The notes beneath the pieces are model-generated. The model saw only the letters and a program-made list of their open reading frames with translations, ran no database searches and was not told the DNA's origin. Shown here in pieces: positions 49,721 through 60,865 of a stretch of 64,000 bases of DNA (position 1 is its first letter; every line of letters begins with the position of its first letter). Made by a program: the position numbers and the translations under genes. Origin of the DNA: Haliotis asinina (lineage: Eukaryota > Mollusca > Gastropoda > Lepetellida > Haliotidae); assembly GCF_037392515.1 (NCBI RefSeq), contig NC_090288.1, positions 17,020,969-17,084,968 on the forward strand. Direction: 5' to 3'.

Positions 49721-49760
49721 TCACGTGACGTCAGTTTGCACGTTCACCTCTTGGTTAAAT
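49721..49760 (+). promoter_or_regulatory. E-box/CRE composite near a TATA-like element
   Basis: TCACGTGACGTCA (49721-49733) overlaps CACGTG with TGACGTCA; the same 13 bases occur at 4885-4897. TTAAATA follows at about 49754. A promoter is possible, but no exon can be followed from it. Confidence 0.25.
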
Positions 49761-50139
49761 ACCTGTGAAGTCGCGGTTCTTGAAGCGGAACATTTGGTCA
49801 CATTAATTCATCGCTATTAGCTCGCTGTGATTTCATGGTTCGAGATTTTTTTCTAGCCACGTAATAGGAGTATAATTCCGGTTTTCAACAGATGTTCAAA
49901 AAGTTAAATGACGATGACTAGTTTTGAGTGTTTAGTGAGTTGCGAATCCCGTGGATGTGTACTGTGTTCGTAAGCGAACTCAACAGTTCAAGGATCGTAT
50001 TCGGAATCGACCTGGGACTCGAACCCAGACTGAATGAAGCCATGGGAGACTACTTTGAACAAACCAAAAGGTCTCCATGTATTGGGAACAAGTGCATGGA
50101 AATGTACTTAAAATAGATATATTTTACAGGATAAATTAA

Positions 50140-50625
50140 ACTGCAAAAGAGGTAGGTTAGGTGATTCCGGTACAGTAGAAGAGAGCGTTTGGGTGATCGT
50201 AGGAGAGTAGGAGAAAGAGGTTTGGTGATCCAGTGGCAGTAGTGGGGACAGGTTGGGCAATCCTGGTTCAGTAGGAGAGACAGTTTAGATCCAGGGACAG
50301 TAACAGAGAGAGGTTGGGTGATCCCGGAACAGTAACAGAGAGAGGTTGGGTGATCCCGGAACAGTAGCAGAGAGGTTGGATGATCCTAAGGCAGCACGAG
50401 AGAGAGGTTGGGTGATCTTGGGACAGCACGAGAGAGAGGTTGGGTGATCCTGGGACACTAACAGAGAGGTTGGTTGATCCTGGGACAGCACGAGAGAGAG
50501 GTTGAATTGGGTGATCTTCGGACAGTGGCAGAGGAAGGTTGGGTGATCCTAGGGCAGCAGGAGAGAGAGGTTTGGGTGATCCTGGGACAGCAGCAGAGAG
50601 AGGTTGGGTGATCCTGGGACAGTCA
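50140..50625. repeat. About 30-32-bp minisatellite
   Basis: GAGAGAGGTTGGGTGATCCT plus GGGACAGCAC or GGAACAGTAAC repeats about 14 times; anchors at 50311 and 50343 are 32 apart. The left end (50140-50290) is degenerate. Confidence 0.88.
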
Positions 50626-50635
50626 GACTGGTAAG

Positions 50636-50750
50636 GTCATCATCACCTCAACCTTCCAGCCCCTTCTACATACAGGCATCGCAGCGAATGGGTCCTCACC
50701 AAGGAAGCGTTCCCTAGCAGAACCAACCACTGACTGTAGAATGTGTAGAT
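50636..50750. repeat. Dispersed repeat shared with 43735-43880
   Basis: Common order of segments: GGTCATCATCA, CCCCTTCTACA versus CCCCTCTACAC, CAGGCATCGCAGCGAATG versus CAGGCAGCAAATGAG, and AATGTGTAGATTC versus AATATGTAGACTC. The unit is unidentified and may be the 3' part of a LINE, given its neighbour at 50975-51190. Confidence 0.5.
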
Positions 50751-50974
50751 TCGCCGCTCTGCAGCGTTCGACATTGTCAGAATGTCAAAAGGGTTGTGTT
50801 TCTGTTTTCCTTGACACAAACCCAGGCACTATCCCAATGTCAGTAAAGAGATCGGTTGGTACCAAACCTAAGGCACCAAGGACAGATTATATGTATCTTT
50901 ATTGTCAACGGAGTTTTTATTGCACAGTTCCAGTTCTCCATTCATAAAAAGTAATATAAACACATTACAAATAA

Positions 50975-51190
50975 GTATATAGGGAAGGCGAGCCCTGTTT
51001 GATCTTCTGGTAGGATGAGCACACGCAGTCCTGATGGCGGAATGGAGTATTCCGAAAACTTTGGATGGCTTTTTGATAATTTGATTCTCATATAGATTGC
51101 CGATAGTTTCCAAAAGTAATCCAATTATTCTTCTGGAAGCATTAAGAATTTTGAATATTTCCCATACTAGCAGGCAAAGTTGAAAGTCAG
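50975..51190 (-). pseudogene. Possible LINE reverse-transcriptase C-terminal remnant
   Basis: The minus-strand frame contains ILNASRRIIGLLLETIGNLY, then ENQIIKKPSKVFGILHSAI. It resembles the RRIIG...LY...LLKKA pattern seen after the reverse-transcriptase domain in several non-LTR retrotransposons. It is broken and weak, and I recognise it by pattern only. The adjoining sequence to 50636 shares a dispersed repeat with 43735-43880. Confidence 0.35.
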
Positions 51191-51689
51191 AACATCCTGT
51201 ATAGAACTAGATTAGTTGGATGCAATTGTGATATTTGCCATGGTTTCCTTAATCACGTTTCTGTCAGATATAGAACATTTAGTTATGAACATAGTTTCTT
51301 TTAACAAGGTCAGATGTTATGCCTTGGATACGACGAAGGGTCTTGATTGGCTTTTTCCAAAGAATATTATTATTATTATCATTTTCTGTATATTTTGTAT
51401 CGTAGCATGGATGGACTCTAAGTCACAACTACCTGCATAGCAAATATAGTAACACAAGGACCGAGCTACTGAAATCGCTTAAGATACTGCTATTCTGCCG
51501 ACCCTGTACGTCCACTGACAAGGTACATAATGTATATATCATGTTTCCTTTTTGATACAAAGTCATAACCTGACTTTCAGCAGGAAATCCAGTAGACTGA
51601 CTTGGTGTCAAAACGTTGGACTGGTTATTGTACTAAGTTGCGCAATAGGACGGAACCCAGTTAGTAGGCAACGAGACTGCCGTGTTGTC

Positions 51690-51787
51690 ATTTTTTGACT
51701 CGATCACTGGTTTGTCTGGTCTAGATTCGATTATTTACAGACCGCTGCCAAAACGCTGGAATATTGCTGAATGCAGTGTTAAACAAG
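51690..51787 (+). mobile_element. SINE family B, 3' half
   Basis: CTCGATCACTGGTTTGTCTG, GATTCGATTATTTACAGACC, GCTGGAATATTGCTGAATGC and AGTGTTAAACAAG. The 5' half is absent. Confidence 0.72.
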
Positions 51788-54700
51788 AAGAAAAATCAAA
51801 CTATCGTTTAATCTGCCTACCTAGCAATGTAAAATGATCCTAGTTCCCACTTTCAAGCTCTTTGTATAATATAAACAGGATATACAGTTATAATAGGCCA
51901 GATGCCGAACCTTTATATGCTTATATTCTTGTTGAATATTTATTGCCGTTTTGACATTAAACAATAAAATTCTTTATTTAACAAAACCGATGGGCACTTG
52001 ATAATGCTGACAAGACCCACTAGGATGATGACAATGTTAACGATGACGACATGCACGACGATGATGTCGATAACGGCACTAATAGTGATGTTGATAATGA
52101 TCACATTAATGACAACTGTAATATGCAGCAACAGAGCTATTTCCTTTTCCATTACGGTAACGTTTTGAAACTTTTCCCAACAATTCAAATTAAGGGCTTA
52201 TCCCCCCACCAATGCAAATGATCGGTTATTCTACACGGGGTATATCCATAGGCCAAAATAAATCATGGAATTCAAAGATATGCCAATTATCATATACAGA
52301 AAAGCAGGAAAGGAGAGAATCACTGGACAAAAATATTTTATTTCTTTAAACATGTCTATATAGTTGAACAACAAAGAATGGTGTTCAGACCATTCCCGAC
52401 ACCCATGTCTGTGAACAACCATCTACGAAGAATGTCCTGGCTTAGAAAGAGTGCCTATTCCTATTCTGCCTAATGTCCTGTTCTGTGAGTACTTTCTGTC
52501 GGGGGTAAATGCCCATATGTACACTATTACTTCCCTTCTGAATAGCGTCCGTAATATGTTGTCCAAATATCTTAACATACAAAATGGACTATTCAACCAG
52601 TACGTGGAAGTACACTTTGCATGTGAAAAAGAGCTTTTAGAATATGGGGGAATAGTATCAATACAAGTGGAATATGGAAACGTTAATATCAGATAGCATG
52701 ACTTGTCTTTGTTTACCCCTTTCACCTCCATAACACATGTCTGCAGAAATTCTGCAGAGATTCAAACCGATGGGTTTTTTTTCAAAGTATCATGGGCTAT
52801 CATATGGCCAGTAAGTGTCATTTCAAAATAATCAAATGGTACATTACACACATGCAAAAATAAAAACCACACAAAAGAACAAATGATGATACATGTATAA
52901 GTATCATTTTCAAAGACAATACCTATAATACCTGTACAATAAGAGCCTACATATGTTAATTTAAAGAAAATGCGTCACTCTCGATGACAGACAAAAACAA
53001 ATATTCATTAAAACACTGACACAAAACCGCATAATTTATGCATTATAACGCGTCGGGATAAAATAAGAGACCTTTTATTGAGGGGTAATAAGATCCTGTC
53101 TCATCAGACACTGCCCCGACGACCGACGACCATGTTCGATCTCGCACGGCTTGACTTAACTGTTCATTAATGTCAACTGTGATGACAATAGACGGTGTTA
53201 TATGGCGATCAACTCCTCTGTGTTATTCGCCGCGAGAACAAGACCAGCAAACAGTAAGCTGTGAAGAGAGGGCTAAACGTTTCGGACTTGGAGAAAATTA
53301 ATTTTTCTGCTTTCCATATGGTGTGTTGATCTAATCGCTGGATAGTCCTCTTCCTCAATACAATAGAGGCACGGAGCCTGCGCCCCGCTAGATGGCGCTG
53401 TTGACACGAAGTCCCTCGATCCTGCCGGCAGATGGCGGCACTGCCTGCACGTGACTGCGACACGCTCACAGAATGGCCAAACGGCCGCCAACGTGGTTGG
53501 GTTTACATTTCAAAAGTTTTCATTAAAAGAGCAGATTTGCTAATTGACCCAACAGATTGTCTATATTTCGTCTTGATACAGTCAGAGTGTGTGGAAAACA
53601 TTACTCTGGCATCGGTTATTAAAGAAGATGAATACGGTCATGAATGCATAAATGCGATCGAAAATTGGTCTTTTTGGTGTTATATTTGCGTTGGAATGTA
53701 ACGCGAGCCTCGCCGATAAATGGAACTCTTTTAACAATTTTCCTCAAACCATAATACAGGAGTGGGACTACAGTGTTGTACTTCACGCCGAGACACATAT
53801 GTTGTGAAATTAAAAACTTCACATACGTGAAGATTTTAAATTCATTAAAAAGCACAAAACAAGCCAATTTTATGGACTTTGAAGTTAGAGAAACATTAGG
53901 ACACAAGGTTAGCACACGTACGTCGAACTGGGTATCCGACCTTAAAATTAGCTGAGAGTTTATTGGAAACAGGATGTATACTCTTCATAAAAGCTTCATT
54001 TGTAAGTTTCGACTGGAAAAAATGGGAGAGATATCGGAGTCAGTCAATATTGATATGATAATAATGCATGTTTTCACAGTGCATCACCATGTCTTTGAAT
54101 GGCATATAGAAGTGATACATATGATGTTGTCAATGGATGTCAACGTTTTTATTATGACCAACACAATGTTTCGGAGTATATACTTTCTCCATCAAGTGAA
54201 TGAGACCTTCACTTGATGTGAGTCATACCCATAGTGGTTAGTGCAGTAATCGCTCTTAAAATATGATTGGTGTATGATGTGAAATTTGCAAATGTACAAT
54301 TTTCATTTTCAAAGCAAAACAACAGCTAAAACAACCACTAATACTGTGCGATGTCGTGATTTATCGACCTTCTTGAAAAACCCTCAAAATCAAGAATGAC
54401 ACCCCATGCACTTGCATGGGCCACTCCGTTGTGCACGTGCATTCCGTGCACTGTGTTCAGGGGTGGTAATAAAGAGAAATGGTGGTGTGTTCAAAAGATG
54501 TTTGTCTTTGAAAACTTTGTAAACGTTTATACTTTCTATCCAAATTGAAAATTCAAGTTCCCTTACTTTTTAATTTTATAATTTAAGTTAGAGATACAAA
54601 ATATTTAGGGCATCATGAATGTAAGGCACACGCTATTTTCGAGCATAATTCCTGATGTGTTCAACAACAACTAATTTTAGAAACAACAACAACAATTTTA

Positions 54701-55552
54701 GAAAATATCACAACTATTTCCGCTGACAGTTTCTTACGACTACCAAAACTTTTAAAAGGAAAAGAGTTTTTAATGGAAGTCGCCTTCCGTATCATCAGAT
54801 AGTCGAGATGAGAAAAATAATTGAAGACAGACACCAATGTGATCTTTCAAATATCATCTTTCGGCTGAGGAAACATGTATCTTGAGGAATCATCTTCAGC
54901 AATCTCAATCACTATGCCATTATTCATATACTAGTTTGTACAAATACACTGTAGCGATACTTTCTGTTATAGCTTTGGTGGAGACAAATTAACCAAGGCC
55001 TGGAGATTGTTAAATATTATCGTGCATGTACCTTTTTGTGTACAATGCAATTGTTTGGAAGCTCAGATTTTGTCAATGTTATAAAATTGGCACAGTTATA
55101 AAGAAACTTATACGTCATGCATTTGTAAAAGCAACAAAATAATTGTTTTGGTATAAGTGATATACTGACTGTACAACCTTCGATGCGGGGGCAGCTAAAC
55201 CTTTGCAAAGTGTTGGCAATTCAATTTATATGAAAAAATCAAACCGAATTTGATTTTAATACTTACTATAGGCAACACATCGAAGCTTTACATTTCCTCA
55301 ATGCCATTGTTCAGCTCCATTTCCAAAAAGAATAGTATTAGTTTTCTGTTTATTAACACTTACGCCCAGACATAAACAAAATTGCTGTTGTTGTTTAAGA
55401 TCAGTTGTTAATGAGGATCCATGACGGTATCGAAAACATTTTTATTTCACCTTACTTTCAGCATCTGTAAATAACATCGTCAATATCTGAAGATATGAAC
55501 ATGCTCTTGTTTACCCGATATATAAATTTTCACAAGTTCATACAATAAAAAG
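51788..55552. other. Non-coding sequence
   Basis: Holds the tandem CTCF-like motifs (53.4 kb) and AT-rich unique sequence. Frames of 60-100 codons show no domains. Confidence 0.5.
53381..53442 (+). promoter_or_regulatory. Two tandem CTCF-like motifs
   Basis: CCGCTAGATGGCGCTG (53385-53400) and GCCGGCAGATGGCGGCAC (near 53424-53441) are both on + with AGATGGCG cores, the form common in invertebrate CTCF sites. The flanks are GC-rich relative to the surroundings. Confidence 0.4.
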
Positions 55553-55710
55553 AGTTAGCCTAGTGGTCAAAGCGTTCGCTCGTCACGCCGAAGAACCGGG
55601 TTTTGATTCCCCACCTGGGTACAATGTGTGAAACCGCAATTTCAGGTGTTCACCGCAGTGAAATTTGCTGGAATAGTGCTAAAAGCGGTGTAAAACCATA
55701 CTCACTTACT
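55553..55710 (+). mobile_element. SINE family A, near full length, well preserved
   Basis: AGTTAGCCTAGTGGTCAAAG (A box), CGTTCGCTCGTCACGCCGAA, CGGGTTTTGATTCCCCACC (B box), GGGTACAATGTGTGAAACC, GCTGGAATAGTGCTAAAAGC and CCATACTCACTTAC. It is one of the copies closest to an apparent family consensus. Confidence 0.85.
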
Positions 55711-55965
55711 GCTGAGACATATTCCGTTTTGCAGCTACCGACATTTTACACACGATCTCACAGAAGAATCACGTTGTTTATACGACTGAATTGTTTACCA
55801 TGGCAACTGAACGGCTGGCTCGACCGACAACAGTCAAACGCATTTTTCAAATCGATAAATGCTCAAAATAAACGCCCCTTTGGTTTCGAGATATACTTTG
55901 AATACAGAGCCTGAGGTATCAAAATACTATCTGTAGTAGCACGGGTTAGCGCGGACAAAGTGAGA

Positions 55966-56105
55966 GTAGTTAGTTAAGGTTTAACGTCGCAAAGGCAGTT
56001 TTCAGTCATATAGAAACATGGACAGAGTAAGACACATATCAGGCAAATTTAGGATTCGAACTCTCGACCCCACAGGTCTGCGCCACCTTTGTCTAATGGG
56101 TAGGG
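55966..56105 (-). mobile_element. Candidate SINE family C (tRNA-like head)
   Basis: GTTAGTTAAGGTTTAACGTC and CAGTTTTCAGTCATATAG lead to AGGATTCGAACTCTCGACC, the antisense of a B box. Similar GGGATTCGAACC modules occur at about 31030-31060, 37225-37245, 38980-39000 and 50010-50030. The family boundaries are not defined by these copies. Confidence 0.45.
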
Positions 56106-56213
56106 CGGAGCCTTCGTGGGAACGTCATGTATTATACGAGTGATTTCAGTGGACCTTGTCTGTATCCAGACGTATAAATCTCGCATCCTTCCAAATAAAG
56201 ATCCCTCGTTCAA

Positions 56214-56333
56214 AGAGTGAGTGAGTATGGTTTTACGCAGCTTTTAGGAATATTCCAGGAATATCATGGCCTGGGACACCAGAAATAGGCTTCACACATT
56301 GTACCTATGTGGGGAATCAAACCTGGGCCACAA
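56214..56333 (-). mobile_element. SINE family A, head missing
   Basis: AGAGTGAGTGAGTATGGTTT, AGGAATATTCCAGGAATATC, GGGACACCAGAAATAGG, CACATTGTACCTATGTGGGG and a B-box side AATCAAACCTGGG; the A-box side is gone. Confidence 0.78.
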
Positions 56334-57865
56334 TGACAAAGAAAAGACAAAGTAGTTTATTTCGGCTACTCCGTCGCCGTTCAAGAAGCGACGTTAAGAC
56401 ACCCACAAACAATCACGCCAGGTTCATGATCACTCCTCGAAGACATCGGCTACAGGAGTTTCAGATCCAAGTTTTGTCTTTGTTACGGTCCGTTGTCTGC
56501 ATGTACCATATCTTGGTTCATGGAATCGTCAAAATGGTTGAATATCTGAAAACTTGTGTCATTTTCGCAGTTAACAGTGTGACGTAACTACAGTATTGTC
56601 GAAATTAGAATTAAAACAAAATTTCTATTTTTGTTTTAACATCTTAGACCCACAGTAGTGGTTTAGTGATAGATACAACTGAATGTTGTAATCAAACGAT
56701 TCGTGTGAATTAACAAAAAGGAATGACTTTTTACCGCTATTTTGGAGATAGCGTCTGCAGGTGTTCACTGAGCGTTTACAGTTATTATAAGAAGCGTCCC
56801 AACAAATGAAATATTTATTTTTCTTCAAACTCATTTACCGATACCTACACATTACACTGATGTATTCCGTGTGATGCGGTTTGGTTAGCGGTACAAGTCG
56901 TTAACAATTCCGTTTGAGGCTTGGGGGACGAAGCGTCCCCTTTTGTCGAAAGCCCGCTTGTGAAACGTTGGGGTACCTTCCCTTTATATCAAAATCGAAG
57001 AAGACAATCACTCATCAAATAATTGATTGCCAAATCTATTTGATCATTGACAGTACAAACCAAGCCCGCTTTTCTCAAAGAATGTATTTTCTCATTAAAT
57101 ATTGATTACAAGGCACATGGTCTTATCATCTGCGCGTGGCGTTACTGTAACGCTCAAGAGACCCCAGTCCGTGAAACATACCCTCCCCCCCTCAACTCCA
57201 TTCCCCATCTTTCATCCACCATCAAGCATCCATCACATCGCGTTGGTAGTAGGCTATTCTACCTGCATAATTCAGTATTCTTGTGATCACCACGGTTAAC
57301 AAGCTATTGTATTTGTTTCGACTGCGATGACTCGGCTGAATTCATTGACTAGCTATGAATATTTTACATGGAACTCGCTTAACCTGCTGTATCCTAATCG
57401 CTATCCATTCATCCACGTCCGGCGTGATTTAAACACAAGTTGGAGAACGTGCGCTTCGGCTAAGAATTGAGAGACTAAGTCCACTACAGTGGGATGTTTG
57501 ATATTTCTGAAAATATGTTATTTTATGAAATAGAAATTATTACAGCGGTAATGTCATGAACTGTAGTTTCGATCTGGTATAAGTATAATTAGGTATATAG
57601 GTTGAGATATTCCGGGTTTATATGGTAATACACACAGATCTCCTGTTAGTATAACTAACACTTATTGTAAGAAATCATATACTTTGGATTTGATTGGATT
57701 TGAACTATAAACATTACCAAGACGACAGTAGACTGCAAAGGTCACATAAACACTGCAAATGTAGTGTGAAAAACGCAGATGTCATATTCATACCATACAC
57801 ATCACAATCGAACAACTATTGCATGTTTGCTTTAGTTATAGTTACCATCAAAGATGGAAGTATTC
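56334..57865. other. Non-coding sequence
   Basis: AT-rich unique DNA. The 92-codon + frame at 56309-56587 starts inside a SINE and is not recognised. Confidence 0.5.
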
Positions 57866-57938
57866 TACTGCTGCTGCTGCTGATGATGATGACGATGATG
57901 ATGATGATGAAGGTGCTGATGACGATGATGATGATGCA
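57866..57938. repeat. (CTG)n/(GATGAT)n repeats
   Basis: CTG units followed by GAT/GAC units; this explains the poly-Asp and poly-Met frames. Confidence 0.93.
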
Positions 57939-58080
57939 ACGGCTGTTGCTTCCCGTGAGAATAGGCCCCTGGCAACCTACGATCATCATGAGAGGCGACT
58001 ACTTGGACCAGATGGCCAGGTTCGGTGACTTGGCTGATAGTGTCACCGTACCCTGACAACGTGGATCGGTCTTCACAACA

Positions 58081-58135
58081 TCAATCACCGGGTTGTGTTG
58101 TCCAGACTTGATTATTTACAGACCACCTTCACACA
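58081..58135 (+). mobile_element. SINE family B fragment
   Basis: TTGTCCAGACTTGATTATTT and ACAGACCACC are from the B body. The fragment is separated from the next B copy by the ACTGCT/CTA microsatellite. Confidence 0.6.
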
Positions 58136-58149
58136 GGTAGGTCATCGCT

Positions 58150-58229
58150 AACTACTGCTACTGCTACTGCTACTGCTACTACTGCAGCTAGCACAACAAG
58201 AACTACACAACTACTGCTACTGCTATAAG

Positions 58230-58272
<43 letters not shown>
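58150..58272. repeat. (ACTGCT)n and (CTA)n repeats
   Basis: ACTGCT units (58152-58190), a short unique stretch, then about 15 CTA units directly abutting the head of a family B SINE. Confidence 0.93.
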
Positions 58273-58274
<2 letters not shown>

Positions 58275-58504
58275 CCGTAACGATCCAGGTTACAATTAGT
58301 CTTCAGCAGCCCATGCCTTTCGTAAGAGGCGACTAATGGGATCGGGCACTCATCCTCAATGACTTGGTTGACACATGTCATCGTATTTAATTGCGGAGGT
58401 CGATGTTCATGCTGTTGATCACTGAATTGTCTTGAGTCTCGATTACTGATAGGTCGCAGCCTATAGCTGGAATATTGCAGAGTGCAGTGTTAATAACAAT
58501 CAAA
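58273..58504 (+). mobile_element. SINE family B, near full length, older copy
   Basis: It starts with a diverged head (ACCCGTAACGATCCAGG) immediately after the (CTA)n tract. It continues CAGCAGCCCATGCCTTTCGT, GAGGCGACTAATGGGATCGG, GTTGACACATGTCATCG and GATCACTGAATTGTC to a tail of GGAATATTGCAGAGTGCAGT. It has one copy of the 22-bp motif that is duplicated in the 13.6-kb element. Confidence 0.78.
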
Positions 58505-60589
58505 CTACCACTCAGTAACAACATACTGAATAGGACAGGTGATTCGAACTAGCCAGAACATGGACGATACCGGGGACACACGAGCGTTATTAAGTATTTC
58601 GAATTTAAATCTGGACATAACACGCGTTCAGTAAAGAAGGTTCAATCACATAAAACATATAAATTCACCTGTCTTTGTGATTTTCATCAACACGGAACTG
58701 CTGCTTTACTGCTGGCAGTAAATATGTAAGTGCACCCTTTCATCTTATACGTAGAGATATGCCCCGTGTTGTCATCGATCAAGAGGTTTGTTGCATAAAT
58801 GTAAATCTTGAAAGCAAATGCATTAAACTAAACGCAATCCCACATATTACCCAGAACATAACAAAATGGTGTTCCGGATTAAGTTTTGTCACAATTGCAA
58901 AACATCATCACAATTAATATATTATATAAAATAAAATTAAGATCTTAAATATGAAAACGCAATACAGACTTCATGAGATACGATGCTATATTTAAGGTAA
59001 AGTGAAATGATATTGTCTGAAAACATTGTCTTGGTGTCGAGCGCGGAAGCAGTCATGTTGAAATCCGCCCCACCACGGGTAAGTGTATGCAACAAAGTTT
59101 GACGCTCCGTCCCACCCCTCCCGCTGATTCTACCCTCACCCCACAGACCGTAAACCGGAAAGCATAGGTGCTACCGTTGTTGCCCCATGAAAGGCGATCA
59201 CGCCTTCTCGGGACGAGAATGTGTTGCCACCATGGTGTTGTGAAATGTACAGTCAATGATGAATGGATCTGACATTTGGTTAAGGACACAGAGATGATGC
59301 ACGAATGACATATGGTGTTTATAGATATGAACCTCACCAAATAAACAACGACCGTTTATGTAACATGGTATTTACTTGCGAAGTGTACAACTGTCAGACA
59401 GATGTAAAGCTGGATTTGGCCTTTAAACTAAACTTTAATCTAGCATTGACAGTAAAGGGAAATGTGCGATGTCCATCCTCAAAGAATGGTCTGTTATGTG
59501 AACAGTTTCAGATAGCCTACCATTCCTTCCTTGGATGAATAGTATTTAATTTGAAATCCTTTTATCAACGTTTATCAAATTCCTTTTATCACATATAAAT
59601 GATGCTTAAATCGGCCACAATGTGACCGAAGCGTATATGAACGCAATGCGTTTGATATTTAATATCCATCGCTAACACATATATCACACACAGCAATCTC
59701 TTAACCCCGCTCGGCGGGGAAATGTACATTGATGTATGAGCGAGTCGGGTGACATGACACGAGCTTGTGTGCTCAGATGATGGACGTCAAATAACTTGTC
59801 GATTTCACTGACATAAGCAAGCTTTTATAGCCATATATTGCACCAACTGCACGACACACATTCTGTTAAATATATTTGTCAATCACATCACTTGGTTTGC
59901 TGTCGGAAACGAGCTAGGATATTGCAGAGTATATATCCTTGGATAAATGGTGAAAGGTGATTTTATAGCGAATAAATATTTATAGATATCAATCGGTGTG
60001 AATTGAGCAATATGGGTTATAGAGTACTTTAAATACTCATCACACCGCCGGCTCGACAGGTCCTCCTTTCGTTTTTCATGATCTATCTGTGGCTGGTTAA
60101 CATTTTGCGATGACAGTCAGTTTGTTGGGATAAATTGATGAATAGCTCGCGCTCACGAAGTGCACAGTGTGAACGATGAATGTACTTTCGTCCTGTGTTG
60201 TAATACACAAGCCTAACCATCCTCTAGTCTCATTCTGGCTAAACTGGTAGGTGTTTTTTCTCATAAAGGGCTACCGATAGGGATCCAGTCAGTGAAACAA
60301 ATTTTCCCAGGACGGTAAATTTAATTGTAGATGAATTACTAAAATTAAAACGCGACTGGTTTAATTCATTAAAATATTTGAGACCGTGTGATTGATGAAG
60401 TTTATCAGTGATGTCGGTGATGATTTTCAGCTCGGAGCGTGCATAACACCACTCATGGCGGTGAACCGATCAACATAATTACGACCAATACTTGGGAGAA
60501 TATTCCCCGATTAAATATTAATCCGTGAGCAAGTCGACACCAGAAGCCAAAGCATGTATACAACAGCATTGTTAGCGTTAAGCGCCTGT
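58505..60589. promoter_or_regulatory. fezf 5' flank, SINE-free, candidate cis-regulatory DNA
   Basis: No gene and no clear mobile element is seen here. Motifs that stand out are TGTCAATCA at 59877-59885 (PBX/MEIS composite type), an inverted pair of T-box half sites (GGTGTGA at 59995-60001 and TCACACC at 60040-60046), and several homeodomain-type AT-rich cores (for example around 59970). Small open frames at 59053-59340 (-) and 59305-59538 (+) match nothing I know. Enhancer function is inferred from position and motifs only. Confidence 0.35.
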
Positions 60590-60850
60590 CATTTTCGGAT
60601 TTGTATCGTAGCCACGCCCCATGGCTCTAGGCCACGCCTATCGCTTAGCCTTGTTTCACTGGCGAACTGGTATAGCGCCTGCCGCTAGACGAGCGATCTG
60701 ATTGGCCAGTTGACTGGCAACACTGATCACTTGTGTTGATGTGGAAGTTGGTCGTATGTTGACCTATCACGAAGCTGACAGCGACCGGTAGCAGTGACGA
60801 AAGGCATAAAGTGTCGAAGGAGGGACACTAGGCAGGTATATAACAGAGCC
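60590..60850 (+). promoter_or_regulatory. fezf: fezf core and proximal promoter
   Basis: TATATAA lies at 60837-60843. Upstream there are two KLF/Sp-type CACGCC elements (GCCACGCCCC near 60612 and GCCACGCCTA near 60632) and an inverted CCAAT box (ATTGG near 60701). The stretch is more GC-rich than its surroundings. A TATA box plus CCAAT and GC-type boxes at appropriate distances from a spliced leader exon supports a promoter; the exact start site is inferred. Confidence 0.65.
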
Positions 60851-60865
60851 AGTTGACCTCTCCAT

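Noticed and set aside
59912..59932. SINE tail fragment (GCTAGGATATTGCAGAG)
   Set aside because: Only about 15 bases resemble the tail, without the GGCGTAAAA segment; chance is likely.
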